A DNA stretch of 64,000 bases from Actinoalloteichus_B caeruleus (GCF_000718005.1 NZ_JODV01000001.1), one strand, 5' to 3'. Numbered from the stretch's first letter, positions 9,398 through 20,141 are shown. Numbers and translations are program-made. The notes: generated from the sequence alone by a model not told the origin.

Positions 9398-10186
9398 ATG
9401 AAACCGCTGCCGTTGCCCCTGCGGATCGCCGCCGGAGTGGCCGTCACCGCCGCCGAACAGGCCCGCAAACTCCCCGAGCACCTCGTCGGTCTGCCCATCA
9501 CCGTCGCGAGCCAGGCGCTCCAGCTCTCGATGCGGGTCCAGCAGGGCATCACCGAGCTGGCGGTCAGGGGCGACCAGGCCCTGGCCGGGCTGCGCGACAG
9601 TCCGGCGCAGGCCGAGTGGGCCACGTTCGACGAGGACGAGGTCGATAGCGCGGACGGCGCGGGTGACGAACGCGGGACCGGCGGACGGGGCGGCGCGGCG
9701 GAACCCTCGACCGGCGGAGCCGGGGCCACCGGGGACGCCGCCACCGAAAAAATGGTGGCCGACCGGACGAGTGAGGTGCGGACCGGGGGCGAGGGGGCGC
9801 GAACCGGGACCGGACGGCGGCGGCCGTCGCGGTCCGGTGGTGCGGGGGACGAGGAGCGTCACACCCGCTCGTCCCGCCCGGCCGACGACGGTCCGACGGC
9901 GCACCGCCCGCCACGTTCGCGACGCCAGGAGGCCGGCACCGGCCGTTCCGCGTCAGGCGGTCGAGGATCGGCCGGCTCCGCTGGCGGCGGGTCCGGCACC
10001 CACGCCGAGGCCCCGAAGGCGTTGCCCGAGTACCCGGACCTCAGCCTGCCGCAGCTGCGCGGCCACCTGCGCGGCCTCTCCGCCGCCGATCTGAGCGCGC
10101 TGCTGGAGTACGAGCAGGGCCAGTCCGCCCGACCGGAGTACGTCCGGATGCTGGCCAACCGCCTCAGGACGGTGACCGGCGAGTGA
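9398..10186 (+). CDS. Lipid droplet-associated protein family (Rv1109c-like)
   Basis: 262 residues. Residues 1-70 form an amphipathic helical region (RIAAGVAVTAAEQARKLPEH and following). A long acidic then Gly/Arg/Ser-rich linker covers about residues 75-200. The C-terminal domain of about 50 residues reads LPQLRGHLRGLSAADL...LLEYE. This layout and the position between ispH and xseA match the Rv1109c family, named lipid droplet-associated in reference annotation. The linker is longer than in mycobacteria. The biochemical role is unproven here. Confidence 0.7.
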   Translation: MKPLPLPLRIAAGVAVTAAEQARKLPEHLVGLPITVASQALQLSMRVQQGITELAVRGDQALAGLRDSPAQAEWATFDEDEVDSADGAGDERGTGGRGGAAEPSTGGAGATGDAATEKMVADRTSEVRTGGEGARTGTGRRRPSRSGGAGDEERHTRSSRPADDGPTAHRPPRSRRQEAGTGRSASGGRGSAGSAGGGSGTHAEAPKALPEYPDLSLPQLRGHLRGLSAADLSALLEYEQGQSARPEYVRMLANRLRTVTGE

Positions 10187-10319
10187 GTTCCACAGCCCGC
10201 CCGGTCGGCCGACGGCCGACCTCCCGGCCCGGCCCCAGCCACCGCACTGGCCCCCGACCACTCGCCCCCACCTCGTGCCCCGTCGACGATCGGGGCGGTT
10301 CCCGGACTGGGGGCGCGAC

Positions 10320-11564
10320 GTGAGCGGCGCCACCACTCCGGAGGAGCCGTGGCCGGTGCGCACCGTCGCCCGGAAGATCGCCGAGTGGATCAACCGCCTC
10401 GGTTCGGTGTGGGTGGAGGGCCAGGTGACCCAGCTGTCGGCCCGGCCCGGCACCGGGACCGCGTTCATCACCCTCCGGGATCCCTCGGCCGAGGTGTCGC
10501 TGAGCCTGACCTGCCCGATGGGTGTCCTCCGGTCCGTCGACCCGCCGCTGACCGACGGTGCCCGGGTGGTGGTGCACGGCAAACCGTCCGTCTACCTGGC
10601 TCGTGGGTCGTTGAGCCTGCGGGTGGACGAGATCCGGGCGGTGGGGATCGGGGAGCTGCTGGCGAGGATCGAGCGGCTACGCCGCCTGCTGGCCGCGGAG
10701 GGGTTGTTCTCCTCCGCGCGCAAGCGGAGGCCGCCGTTCCTGCCGAACCGGGTCGGGCTGATCACCGGCCGCGGTTCGGCCGCCGAGCACGACGTGCTGA
10801 CCAATGCCTCGGCCCGCTGGCCGGCGGTGCGCTTCCGGGTGGAGAACGTCGCGGTGCAGGGAGCGCAGGCGGTGCCGGGCATCCTCGGCGCCCTGCGCGC
10901 CCTGGACGCCGACCCGGAGGTGGACGTGATCGTGCTGGCGCGGGGTGGCGGCAGCGTCGAGGACCTGCTGCCGTTCTCCGACGAGGCGCTGTGCCGGGCG
11001 GTGGCCGCCTGCGGCACGCCGGTGGTGAGCGCGATCGGTCACGAGCCCGACACACCGCTGGTCGACCACGTGGCGGACGTCCGGTGCTCCACGCCCACGG
11101 CCGCCGGGCGGCACCTGGTGCCGGATGTCACGGAGGAGACGCGGAAGGTCCTCGTATTGCGGGACCGGGCGCGGCGTGCCCTGCACGGCTGGGTCGACCG
11201 GGAACGGCGCCTGTTGGACTCGGTCCGGACCCGTCCGGCGCTGGCTGACCCGCACCAGTGGCTGGCATATCGAGGCCAGGAAGTGGCAACATTACGCGAG
11301 CGTGGCCTGCGTGCGGTTGTCACGGAGTTGAACACGGAGGAAACCGGTCTGCGATCGGTACGGTCCCGGTTGACGACTCTCGGACCCGCCGCGACGCTGG
11401 CCCGTGGGTACGCGGTTGTGCAGCACGTCGACGAGGACGGGACCCCACGGGTGCTCACCTCCGTCACCGACGCCCAGCCGGGCACGCGACTCCGCGTCCG
11501 GGTGGCCGACGGTGCGGTGCGCGCTGTCGTATCCGACCAGACCCCTCGTGGTGACCGGAGGTAG
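10320..11564 (+). CDS. xseA: Exodeoxyribonuclease VII large subunit
   Basis: 414 residues. An N-terminal OB-fold (about residues 10-105) is followed by the nuclease domain with LITGRGSAAEHD, VLARGGGSVEDL, SAIGHEPDTPLVDHVAD and STPTAA, the classical ExoVII large-subunit motifs. Together with XseB it degrades single-stranded DNA from both ends. The GTG at 10320 is taken; the ORF upstream of it lacks family similarity. The stop codon overlaps the next gene's start, so the following small gene and xseB are likely in one operon. Confidence 0.95.
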   Translation: MSGATTPEEPWPVRTVARKIAEWINRLGSVWVEGQVTQLSARPGTGTAFITLRDPSAEVSLSLTCPMGVLRSVDPPLTDGARVVVHGKPSVYLARGSLSLRVDEIRAVGIGELLARIERLRRLLAAEGLFSSARKRRPPFLPNRVGLITGRGSAAEHDVLTNASARWPAVRFRVENVAVQGAQAVPGILGALRALDADPEVDVIVLARGGGSVEDLLPFSDEALCRAVAACGTPVVSAIGHEPDTPLVDHVADVRCSTPTAAGRHLVPDVTEETRKVLVLRDRARRALHGWVDRERRLLDSVRTRPALADPHQWLAYRGQEVATLRERGLRAVVTELNTEETGLRSVRSRLTTLGPAATLARGYAVVQHVDEDGTPRVLTSVTDAQPGTRLRVRVADGAVRAVVSDQTPRGDRR

Positions 11565-12001
11565 TGGTGCCCTTCCCGGCGCGCGAACCCACCTTTCTCC
11601 CGCTCACCGTAGCCGCGGCGAGAACGGCTGCGGACAGTCTGAACGAACCTCCGACCAGGTCGAGCGCCAGGGTGGTGTGGCGGCGGGCCGAGGAGGCGAA
11701 CCTGGCCGCGGCGGACTGCTGGGCGAGCCTGCTCGCGGGATGCCACTCGCCGGCGCGGCGCGGTCTGGCGCCGAGGTTGCTGGCGTTGTCCGAGGCCACC
11801 TCGACCTACGCGGGTCGCCAGTGGTGGATGTCCACGGGCTCGGTCCACCGCCGGCGGGTGACCGACGCCGAGCTCCGCATCGTCGACGCCGTCCGCGAGG
11901 GAGACGGAGCGGAGTTCGCCGAGGCGTTCGTCGGCTACGACCAGGCGGTGGCGACGGTCGTCGTCGCCGTCCAGACACGACTGGGAAGTCCGACCGGGTG
12001 A
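11564..12001 (+). CDS. Unknown protein coupled between xseA and xseB
   Basis: 145 residues, no family recognised. The start GTG (11564, or the next codon at 11567) overlaps the xseA stop and follows a GGAGG Shine-Dalgarno. Its TGA overlaps the xseB GTG. This tight coupling on both sides argues for a real gene. The protein is mostly helical in character, Ala/Arg-rich, with several Trp residues (WRRAEEANLAAADCW, GRQWWMSTGS) and no signal peptide or membrane span. Its position suggests an accessory role in ExoVII expression or repair, but nothing in the sequence shows a catalytic motif. Confidence 0.75.
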   Translation: MVPFPAREPTFLPLTVAAARTAADSLNEPPTRSSARVVWRRAEEANLAAADCWASLLAGCHSPARRGLAPRLLALSEATSTYAGRQWWMSTGSVHRRRVTDAELRIVDAVREGDGAEFAEAFVGYDQAVATVVVAVQTRLGSPTG

Positions 12002-12309
12002 GTGACGAACTGAGCGCGGCACGCGAACCGCTGCACCGACCGTCCGGAGAGCCGGGGAGCCCCCCGGAGGGCGACCCGAGCCTGGAACCGGGCGAGGACC
12101 TGGCCGTTCTCGGCTACGAGGAGGCGCGGGACGAGCTCACGACGGTGGTCCGCGCCCTGGAGGCCGGTGGGCTGTCGCTGGAGCGGTCGCTGGAGTTGTG
12201 GGAGCGCGGGGAGGCGCTGGCCAGGGTCTGCGAACGTCATCTGGAGGGCGCGCGGGAGCGGGTCGACCGGGCGCTCGCCTCGGTCGAGGACACCGACCCG
12301 CCACGCTGA
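11998..12309 (+). CDS. xseB: Exodeoxyribonuclease VII small subunit
   Basis: 103 residues. After a disordered N-terminal 35 residues the sequence reads LGYEEARDELTTVVRALEAGGLSLERSLELWERGEALA, the helical hairpin typical of XseB. The GTG at 11998 overlaps the preceding stop codon. The family is usually about 75-85 residues, so the N-terminus is extended; an internal start cannot be excluded. It forms the helical collar of the ExoVII complex with XseA. Confidence 0.92.
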   Translation: MSDELSAAREPLHRPSGEPGSPPEGDPSLEPGEDLAVLGYEEARDELTTVVRALEAGGLSLERSLELWERGEALARVCERHLEGARERVDRALASVEDTDPPR

Positions 12310-12975
12310 CCGGCGCGGCGGCCGGGGCAGGCGCGTCCCGGCCTGGTTCGGCTGGTCGTTGCGAGTCCCCCGCCGCGCGGGGGTCCGCCAGCCGTGGCCC
12401 CGTGGCTCGCCGTGGCTCCCGACCAGGACCCCGGGTCGCCGGGCTGGGGACGGCTGGGGCGACCGGTGGAACCGTGGCTCGGGCCCCGAGCCGCTGACGT
12501 GACGATCTCCCGAGGTGGGGGTGTCGCGGCGGGAGCGGGCCTGGGATGTCCGCGCGCCTCGCACCTGGGTCGTCGGTGCGGTTCTCCGGCTGGTGACCCA
12601 GGCCGGTGCTCCTTCCGGGGGTGGGGCCGAGGAGGAAGCCGGCCGGTGCCGGTCGATGGTGGCACCGGCCGCCCGCGCCGTTCTCGGAGCGCCGCGCGGG
12701 CGACCGTCGTCCCCGCTGCCCGAGGGGCGCCCGCTCCGCGACCACCCGTCGGCTGGCCGGAGGTCCACCTGGGGCACGGGTCGCGTTCTGGTGGCCGCGT
12801 GCCCGGCCCCCCGGTGGGAGGCCTGACCCGCCGGTCTCCCTCCCCGTGTGCCCACGGGCGGTTCCCGCGATCCGGCGGGCCGTCCTGGCCCCGATCGGCG
12901 GGGAGTCGCGGTGGTTCCGGCGCGCGGCGAGGTACGGCCGTGGCGGGAACGGTCGGCCGCCGGTGGTGGTGCCGC
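12310..12975. other. Gene-free GC-rich stretch between xseB and DUF4245
   Basis: About 670 bases separate the stop codons of two convergent genes. I see no conserved protein, tRNA or repeat. Open frames on both strands are low-complexity. In mycobacteria several genes occupy this interval, so it could be the eroded remains of that segment, but no recognisable remnant is left. Confidence 0.5.
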
Positions 12976-13614
12976 TCAGCCGCCGTCGGTGGCGGTTCCG
13001 GCGCCCGGTTCCACCAGGTCACCCGCCACGGTCGCCTCGGCGAGTTCCCGGAACTCCGGTTCGTCGGCACTGCCGGTGAGCAGCACGCGCTGGCCGTCGA
13101 GTTCGGTGGTCCAGGCCTCCTCGTCGCGCTGGGCGGCGTAGCGGACCCAGGTGAGTCCCGCGGCCTCCACGGTGCCGAGCCCCGCCGGGTCCACCCCGGT
13201 CTCGAAGGCGACGAGCTCCGCCTCCTCGGCGTCGGACTGTGACAGCCGGAGGTAGCGGCCGTCCGGGGTCAGGTAGCCGACGCGGAGGGCGGTGGCCACC
13301 GTTCCCCGGTCGCCCAGCTGGCTGACCCGCACGTTGTTCACCCGCCAGTCCTCGCTCAGGTCGGGTTCGCGCACGGCGAGGTCGACTGAGCCGACCGCCC
13401 GCCGGAGGTCGCCGTCCGGGTCCGACCGGGCACCGACGTCGGGGTCGACGCTCGGCCCACCGGGGCTGAAGCTGCACATGCCGACCAGGCCCGTCAGGGC
13501 CAACAGGACCAGCAGCAGGGGCAGCATCGAGAGCAGCAGGTCACGGGTGGACTGCTGTGCCCTGCTCTTGGGGGCCGGCGGGCCCGTTCTGGGGTCGGTG
13601 GAGTTCTCGGCCAC
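12976..13614 (-). CDS. DUF4245 single-pass membrane protein
   Basis: 212 residues. A cytoplasmic N-terminus of about 27 residues precedes one membrane helix (LLLSMLPLLLVLLALTGLVG). An extracytoplasmic domain follows with the DUF4245 pattern (WRVNNVRVSQ, RVGYLTPDGRYLRLSQSDA, WTTELDGQRVLLTGSADEPEF). The GTG at 13614 has GAGG about eight bases upstream. In M. tuberculosis the homologue is divergent from glpX and fum, as here, with an acyltransferase gene now intervening. Function is unknown. Confidence 0.85.
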   Translation of the reverse strand: MAENSTDPRTGPPAPKSRAQQSTRDLLLSMLPLLLVLLALTGLVGMCSFSPGGPSVDPDVGARSDPDGDLRRAVGSVDLAVREPDLSEDWRVNNVRVSQLGDRGTVATALRVGYLTPDGRYLRLSQSDAEEAELVAFETGVDPAGLGTVEAAGLTWVRYAAQRDEEAWTTELDGQRVLLTGSADEPEFRELAEATVAGDLVEPGAGTATDGG

Positions 13615-13965
13615 CCGGCCATCCTCGCAAGCCGTGCCGGAGTGGCGGACAGCCCGGGGGCCGAGCGGCGGCGGTGGGCCCTGGTCACCGCAGGTGACCG
13701 GGACCGGACACGGCCCCACCACGGCACGACCTGGAGGAGGGCCGTACACCGCGCGACCACCCACACCCTGTGGAGTTCCATCATCAGAGTGAGGTTTCGG
13801 GCCTCTGCGTGGAAGCCCGCTTTCGCGGTCCACTCGTCAAGCAGCTACTTTCACTCAATAGAGTCGAATAGCGAGACAGGGTTCCTCACTATTCGTGGCA
13901 GGCGCGTGGGACGTACCGAACGCGCTCTTCGCCGTCATCAGCCTGAGATCGGGAAGGACTCTTCG
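13615..13965. other. Divergent promoter region of DUF4245 and acyltransferase genes
   Basis: 350 bases without a gene. The part nearest the acyltransferase (13845-13900) is clearly more AT-rich than its surroundings. It contains a seven-base inverted repeat CGAATAG / CTATTCG, consistent with a regulated promoter. No specific regulator site was recognised. Confidence 0.4.
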
Positions 13966-15186
13966 TTGAGTGCAACCACGCCCTCGGAGGCAGCCCCCTT
14001 AGCCAAGCCGGCGGCTCCGACCGGCAAGGACGGGCGTCGGCGGAACTACAGCATCGACTTCATGCGGGTCGTTCTGTTCTCCTGCGTCGTCATGGTGCAC
14101 GCGGTGGGCACCATCAACTACGGCCCAGACATCGACCGGCAGATGGCCGGGCTCTCGATGCTGATGCACTACACCCGCTACGGGTTCGTGTTCATCACCG
14201 TCTTCGTCCTGTTCCTCGGCTACTACCACCGGGACACGAAGGCCACCACCTTCTGGCGGCGCCGCTTCGGACTCGTGGTGCTGCCCTACCTGCTGTGGTC
14301 GATCATCTACTCCGTCTGGGAACCCCTCGTCCGCAGCGCGGACCCCTGGCCGGGCTGGCAGGCGGTCGCCTACGACACGGTCCTGCAGATCGTCAAGGGC
14401 GACGCGAAGTACCACCTGTACTTCCTGTTGATCTCCATGCAGATCTACCTGCTGTTCCCCGCGCTCCGCTGGCTGGTGAGGAAGACCACCGGTCACCACG
14501 GCAAGCTGCTGTGCGGGGCGATCGCCATCCAGCTCGCCGCGATGTTGTGGGTCACGGTGCTCCCCGGCCCGCAGCACCCGGCGCTGGTGCTGCTGCACCA
14601 GCACGTGTGGAAGCTGTTCCCGATGTACGTGCTGTTCGCGGCGATGGGGGCGCTGGCCGCCGTGCACTTCGACCGGGCGCACTCCTGGGTGACGCGGAAC
14701 TGGGTGCTGATGCTGCCGGTGATCCTGCTCGGGTTCGGGATCAGCACCGGCGTGTACCTCTACCGGAGCGGGCAGGGCGTCGCCCCGCACCTCGCCGCGT
14801 CCGCGCAGCACCCCTCCATGCTGGCCTGGGCGGTCGTCTCCATCATCGCGCTCTACCTGGTGGCCTCCGCCTGGAACGAGCGCAGGGGAGACGGGCGCGG
14901 GCTGGTCGGACGGGCCGTCGACCTGGGGGCGATCCGGGCGTTCGGCGTGTACGCCGCGCACCCGATCCTCATCGACGTGCTACACCGCGTCGGGTTCGGC
15001 AGCTGGCTGTTCGAGACGTTCCCGAACTCCACGCTGGTCCGGAGTTCCCTGCTGGTGCTGGCCACCTTCGCCATCACCCTCGTGGTGGTCGAGGTCCTGC
15101 TGCGGAGCCCGCTGAGCAAGCTGCTGGTCGCCCGTCCTCGGCAGCCGATCAGGAAACGCCAGGAACCCGAGCCCGCGCGGGGCTGA
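13966..15186 (+). CDS. Acyltransferase family 3 (OafA/NodX-type) membrane protein
   Basis: 406 residues with about ten membrane helices. It begins NYSIDFMRVVLFSCVVMVHA, the first helix of acyltransferase-3 proteins, which O-acylate sugars, peptidoglycan or natural products from cytoplasmic acyl donors. The TTG at 13966 is preferred because GGAAGGA stands seven bases upstream. Codon 12 (13999-14001) is TTA, a very rare codon in such genomes and often a mark of bldA-dependent expression. The gene interrupts the conserved DUF4245-glpX order, so it was probably inserted. The acyl acceptor cannot be told from sequence. Confidence 0.82.
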   Translation: MSATTPSEAAPLAKPAAPTGKDGRRRNYSIDFMRVVLFSCVVMVHAVGTINYGPDIDRQMAGLSMLMHYTRYGFVFITVFVLFLGYYHRDTKATTFWRRRFGLVVLPYLLWSIIYSVWEPLVRSADPWPGWQAVAYDTVLQIVKGDAKYHLYFLLISMQIYLLFPALRWLVRKTTGHHGKLLCGAIAIQLAAMLWVTVLPGPQHPALVLLHQHVWKLFPMYVLFAAMGALAAVHFDRAHSWVTRNWVLMLPVILLGFGISTGVYLYRSGQGVAPHLAASAQHPSMLAWAVVSIIALYLVASAWNERRGDGRGLVGRAVDLGAIRAFGVYAAHPILIDVLHRVGFGSWLFETFPNSTLVRSSLLVLATFAITLVVVEVLLRSPLSKLLVARPRQPIRKRQEPEPARG

Positions 15187-15352
15187 TCCGGCGGTCGGCG
15201 TGCCCGGCGGCGACCACCGGACCATCCTGGTTGTGGTCGCCGCCACCTTGTTCGATCAACCGCCGACTCGTCGATGCCGGGCCCGGCTGGTTCTGCCACC
15301 ATCGACCACGCTGGGTATGCGCGCCTACCGGCGCCGATCGTCAGGAGACGCC

Positions 15353-16435
15353 ATGAGCACACCGCCAGCCGCCACACCGGGCACGGAGAGTGCCAAGGAC
15401 CAGAACCGGTCCGGAGAAACACCCGATCGCAACCTCGCGATGGAACTCGTTCGTGTGACGGAGGCGGCGGCGATGGCCAGCGGCCGCTGGGTCGGCCGAG
15501 GCGACAAGAACGGCGGCGACCAGGCGGCCGTGGACGCCATGCGCACCCTGATCGGCACCGTCTCGATGCGGGGCGTCGTCGTGATCGGGGAGGGTGAGAA
15601 GGACGAGGCCCCGATGCTCTACAACGGGGAGCACGTCGGGAACGGGGACGGCCCGCACTGCGACGTGGCCGTCGACCCGATCGACGGCACCACCCTGATG
15701 AGCAAGGGAATGCCCAACGCCCTGGCCGTTCTCGCGGTCGCCGAGCGCGGCGCGATGTTCGACCCGTCCGCCGTCTTCTACATGGAGAAGCTCGCGGTCG
15801 GCCCCGAGGCCGCCGCCGTGGTGGACATCACCGCCCCCGTGGCGGAGAACATCCGCCGGGTGGCCCGCGCGAAGCAGATCCATGTCTCGGATGTGACGGT
15901 CTGCGTGCTCGACCGCCCACGGCACCAGAAGATCGTGGAGGAGGTCCGCGCGGCGGGCGCCCGGGTCTACTTCATCTCCGACGGTGACGTGGCCGGCGCC
16001 ATCGCCGCCGCCCGTCCCGACACCGGCATCGACATGCTGCTCGGCATCGGGGGAACCCCGGAGGGCATCATCGCCGCCTGCGCGCTCAAGTGCCTGGGCG
16101 GGGCGATCCAGGGCAGGTTGTGGCCCAGGGACGACGCCGAACGGGAACGGGCCACCGGCGCCGGGCACGACCTCTCCCGTGTCCTGGAGACCGAGGACCT
16201 GGTGGCGGGCGACAACGCCTTCTTCTGCGCCACCGGCGTCACCGACGGCGACCTGCTGCGCGGCGTCCGGTACCGGGCGGGCGGGTGCACCACCCAGTCG
16301 ATCGTGATGCGTTCCAAGTCGGGCACGGTGCGGATGATCGAGGGTTACCACCGGCTCGCGAAGCTGCGCGCGTTCTCCTCGGTCGACTTCGACAGCGGCG
16401 TCGCCGAACTGCTCCCCCCGCCCCCGTTGCCCTGA
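15353..16435 (+). CDS. glpX: Class II fructose-1,6-bisphosphatase
   Basis: 360 residues with the GlpX signature VVIGEGEKDEAPMLY and the metal-binding VAVDPIDGTTLMSKG, followed by GIGGTPEGIIAACALKCLGG. It hydrolyses fructose-1,6-bisphosphate in gluconeogenesis and in mycobacteria is the main FBPase. The ATG at 15353 follows AGGAG at suitable spacing. glpX and fumC are neighbours in mycobacteria too; here a trypsin gene and a reductase gene lie between them. Confidence 0.95.
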   Translation: MSTPPAATPGTESAKDQNRSGETPDRNLAMELVRVTEAAAMASGRWVGRGDKNGGDQAAVDAMRTLIGTVSMRGVVVIGEGEKDEAPMLYNGEHVGNGDGPHCDVAVDPIDGTTLMSKGMPNALAVLAVAERGAMFDPSAVFYMEKLAVGPEAAAVVDITAPVAENIRRVARAKQIHVSDVTVCVLDRPRHQKIVEEVRAAGARVYFISDGDVAGAIAAARPDTGIDMLLGIGGTPEGIIAACALKCLGGAIQGRLWPRDDAERERATGAGHDLSRVLETEDLVAGDNAFFCATGVTDGDLLRGVRYRAGGCTTQSIVMRSKSGTVRMIEGYHRLAKLRAFSSVDFDSGVAELLPPPPLP

Positions 16436-16442
16436 GCATCCC

Positions 16443-16458
16443 CGTCACCCCGGTGACG
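16443..16458 (+). terminator. Short hairpin after glpX
   Basis: CGTCACC and GGTGACG form a seven-base perfect stem with a two-base loop, eight bases past the stop codon. A weak terminator is the simplest reading. Confidence 0.4.
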
Positions 16459-16604
16459 CAGCCGGACGGCGCCGGCCGTACCGACGTCGGAACGGCGCAG
16501 TCCGGTTGCGGGGTTCGGCCCCTTACCGCGTGCCGGCGCCCTGCCTAGCGTCAGGTTGTTCCCTCCTTCCCTGCCGGAAAGGACTTAGAAGATAAGGACA
16601 ACGC

Positions 16605-17384
16605 ATGACGCTGCGCGGAGCGCTCGCCGCGGTGATCACCGCCGCCGCGGCCTTCCTCGGGTCGACCGCCGTCGCCACGGCGAGCACCGAGCCCGAGGAC
16701 TCGACCGTGCGCCCGCTGATCGTCGGCGGTGAGGACGCCACCGAGACCTACCCGTTCATGGTCTCCCTCCAGCGCGCGAACGGAAGCCACTTCTGCGGTG
16801 GCTCGCTGATCCGCGAGGACTGGGTGGTGACCGCCGCCCACTGCGTGACGGGCAGCGCGCCCTCGGGTGTGCGCGCCCGGGTCGGCAGCGTCGACCGGAC
16901 CTCCGGGGGCACCCTGGTCGGCACGAGCCAGATCGTCATCCACCCGAGTTACGGCCAGCGGCTCGGCTACGACATCGCGCTCGTACGGCTCGCCAGCCCG
17001 GTGGCCCAGGAACCGATCCCGATCGCGACGAGCGACGGCGGCCCCGGGACCCCGACCAGGCTGCTCGGCTGGGGCGACGCGTGCCCGGCCGGGCAGTGCG
17101 GGCCACCGGTCACCCTGCAACAGCTGGACACCCGGATCGTGCCGGCGACCTCCTGCTGGGGCATCAACGCGGCCACCGAACTGTGCACCGACAACCCAGG
17201 TGGGAACGCCGGCGCCTGCTACGGCGACTCGGGCGGGCCGCAGCTCAGGTCCACCGGCTCCGGCTGGGAGCTGGTCGGCGCCACCAGCCGCTCCGGTAAC
17301 GACAGCCCGGTGTGCGCGACCGGGCCGTCCATCTACGGGAACGTGACCGCCCTCGCCGGGTGGATCGACGGCCACGTCGGCTGA
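16605..17384 (+). CDS. Secreted trypsin-like serine protease (S1A)
   Basis: 259 residues. A signal peptide of about 26 residues and a short propeptide lead to the mature N-terminus IVGGEDATETYPF (residue 39). The catalytic triad is complete: His79 in TAAHC, Asp123 in YDIALVRL, Ser209 in CYGDSGGP. Cysteines are placed for the usual disulfides. The residue six positions before the catalytic Ser (near the S1 pocket) lies in GNAGACYGDSGG and lacks the Asp of true trypsins, so cleavage after Arg/Lys is not assured. The enzyme probably acts outside the cell on peptides. It is monocistronic. Confidence 0.9.
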   Translation: MTLRGALAAVITAAAAFLGSTAVATASTEPEDSTVRPLIVGGEDATETYPFMVSLQRANGSHFCGGSLIREDWVVTAAHCVTGSAPSGVRARVGSVDRTSGGTLVGTSQIVIHPSYGQRLGYDIALVRLASPVAQEPIPIATSDGGPGTPTRLLGWGDACPAGQCGPPVTLQQLDTRIVPATSCWGINAATELCTDNPGGNAGACYGDSGGPQLRSTGSGWELVGATSRSGNDSPVCATGPSIYGNVTALAGWIDGHVG

Positions 17385-17394
17385 CCGACGACGA

Positions 17395-17413
17395 CCGGCG
17401 CTCCGCGCGCCGG
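17395..17413. terminator. Hairpin between convergent protease and reductase genes
   Basis: CCGGCG and CGCCGG form a six-base stem with a seven-base loop just past the protease stop codon. It could serve transcription from the left; the stem is short. Confidence 0.35.
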
Positions 17414-17441
17414 CGTCCCCCTCCGGCGGCGGCTGGCGACG

Positions 17442-18434
17442 TCAGCCACCGTCGCTGGAGTGCCCGGGGAAGAGGTGCGCCTCGGGGTCCAGCAGCACCG
17501 CGATGTTGTTCACCGCCGTGGCCGCCTCACCGAAGCCGGTGGCGATCAACTTGACCTTCCCCCGGTAGCCGGCGATGTCCCCGGCCGCGTACACCCGGTC
17601 CCGACTGGTCCGCATGGTGCTGTCCACCCCGATCACCCGCTTGTCCAGCCGCAGCCCCCACTCGGCGACGGGCCCGAGGTCGGCGAGGAAACCCAACGCG
17701 GCGACCACCGTGTCGACGGGCAGCTCCCGCGTGGAGCCGTCGGAGGAGCGGAGCTCGGCGGCGCGGAGCTCCCCGCCGTCACCCTCGACGAGCCCGGCCA
17801 CCTCCACCTCGGTGAGCACCGGGATTCCCAGGTCACGCACCCGGGTCACGCTCGCCGGGTGCGCCCGGAACCGCGATCGCCGGTGGGCCAGGGTGACCTC
17901 GGCGGCGAAGGGGTGCAGGGCGGCGGCCCAGTCGAAGGCCGAGTCGCCGCCGCCCACCACCAGCACCCGTTCACCGGTGTGCGCCGCGAGGCGCGGGACG
18001 AAGTGCACCACCCCGCGTCCGAGCCAGCCCTCACCCACCGGCAACGGGCGGGGGCGGAACTCCCCCATCCCGGCCGTGACGAGCACCGCCGACGCCCGGA
18101 CCACGGCGCCGTCGCCGAGGCCGACGTCGACCCGGCCGTCCTCCCGGTCGGTCACCGTCCTGGCCTGCCGACCCAGCAGGTAGGTCGGGTTCCACCGGTT
18201 GGCCTGCGCGACCAGTGCCTCCACCAGGTCGCGCCCCCGGACCTCGGGGAAGCCGGCCACGTCGTAGATGAGCTTCTCGGGGTACATGGCGGTGACCTGC
18301 CCGCCTGGCTCCGGGAGGGAGTCGACCACCGCGACCGTCAGCTCCCGGAAACCGGCGTAGTAGGCGGCGTACAGGCCGACCGGCCCCGCGCCCACCACCA
18401 CCAGATCGACGTCCTCAGTGGTGTCAGGCGCCAT
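17442..18434 (-). CDS. Ferredoxin/flavodoxin-NADP+ reductase, thioredoxin-reductase type
   Basis: 330 residues. An N-terminal FAD-binding Rossmann fold (VVGAGPVGLYAAYYAGFREL and ...EPGGQVTAMYPEK) is followed by an NAD(P) fold (VLVVGGGDSAFDWAAAL) and the C-terminal FAD motif YAAGDIAGYRGKVKLIATGFGEA. The CxxC of thioredoxin reductase is absent, which marks the YumC-type ferredoxin-NADP reductase family (EC 1.18.1.2). It would pass electrons from NADPH to ferredoxin. No ferredoxin gene lies next to it. Confidence 0.88.
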   Translation of the reverse strand: MAPDTTEDVDLVVVGAGPVGLYAAYYAGFRELTVAVVDSLPEPGGQVTAMYPEKLIYDVAGFPEVRGRDLVEALVAQANRWNPTYLLGRQARTVTDREDGRVDVGLGDGAVVRASAVLVTAGMGEFRPRPLPVGEGWLGRGVVHFVPRLAAHTGERVLVVGGGDSAFDWAAALHPFAAEVTLAHRRSRFRAHPASVTRVRDLGIPVLTEVEVAGLVEGDGGELRAAELRSSDGSTRELPVDTVVAALGFLADLGPVAEWGLRLDKRVIGVDSTMRTSRDRVYAAGDIAGYRGKVKLIATGFGEAATAVNNIAVLLDPEAHLFPGHSSDGG

Positions 18435-18657
18435 GTCGGGCGCCGGCTCGTGAGTCCACGCGGTTCGCCTCCGTCACGGGTTGGGTCCGGGCACGGGGTT
18501 CTCCACCCGATCTTACCCCCCGTCAGGTGATCCTCGCCGTCCGTGATCGCGCGCGGCGGCGTCGCCCCCGGCGGCGAGGGCATGTGGCGAAGGGCACCGG
18601 TGATGTGTTCGAGGTCGCGGTGCCCCCGCCCCTGGCGAACCGGTACAAACAGGAGCC

Positions 18658-20085
<1,428 letters not shown>

Positions 20086-20091
20086 GGAGTG

Positions 20092-20141
20092 GGCGGGGGC
20101 GGGCGGTGACCGGGAGGGCCGGACCGCCGCCCACCCCCGCC
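20092..20141. terminator. Bidirectional hairpin between fumC and hydrolase
   Basis: A GGCGGGGG...GGCGGT arm pairs with ACCGCC...CCCCCGCC around a short loop, giving a long, very GC-rich stem with one bulge. It lies between two convergent genes (stops at 20085 and 20158) and can serve both. Confidence 0.65.
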
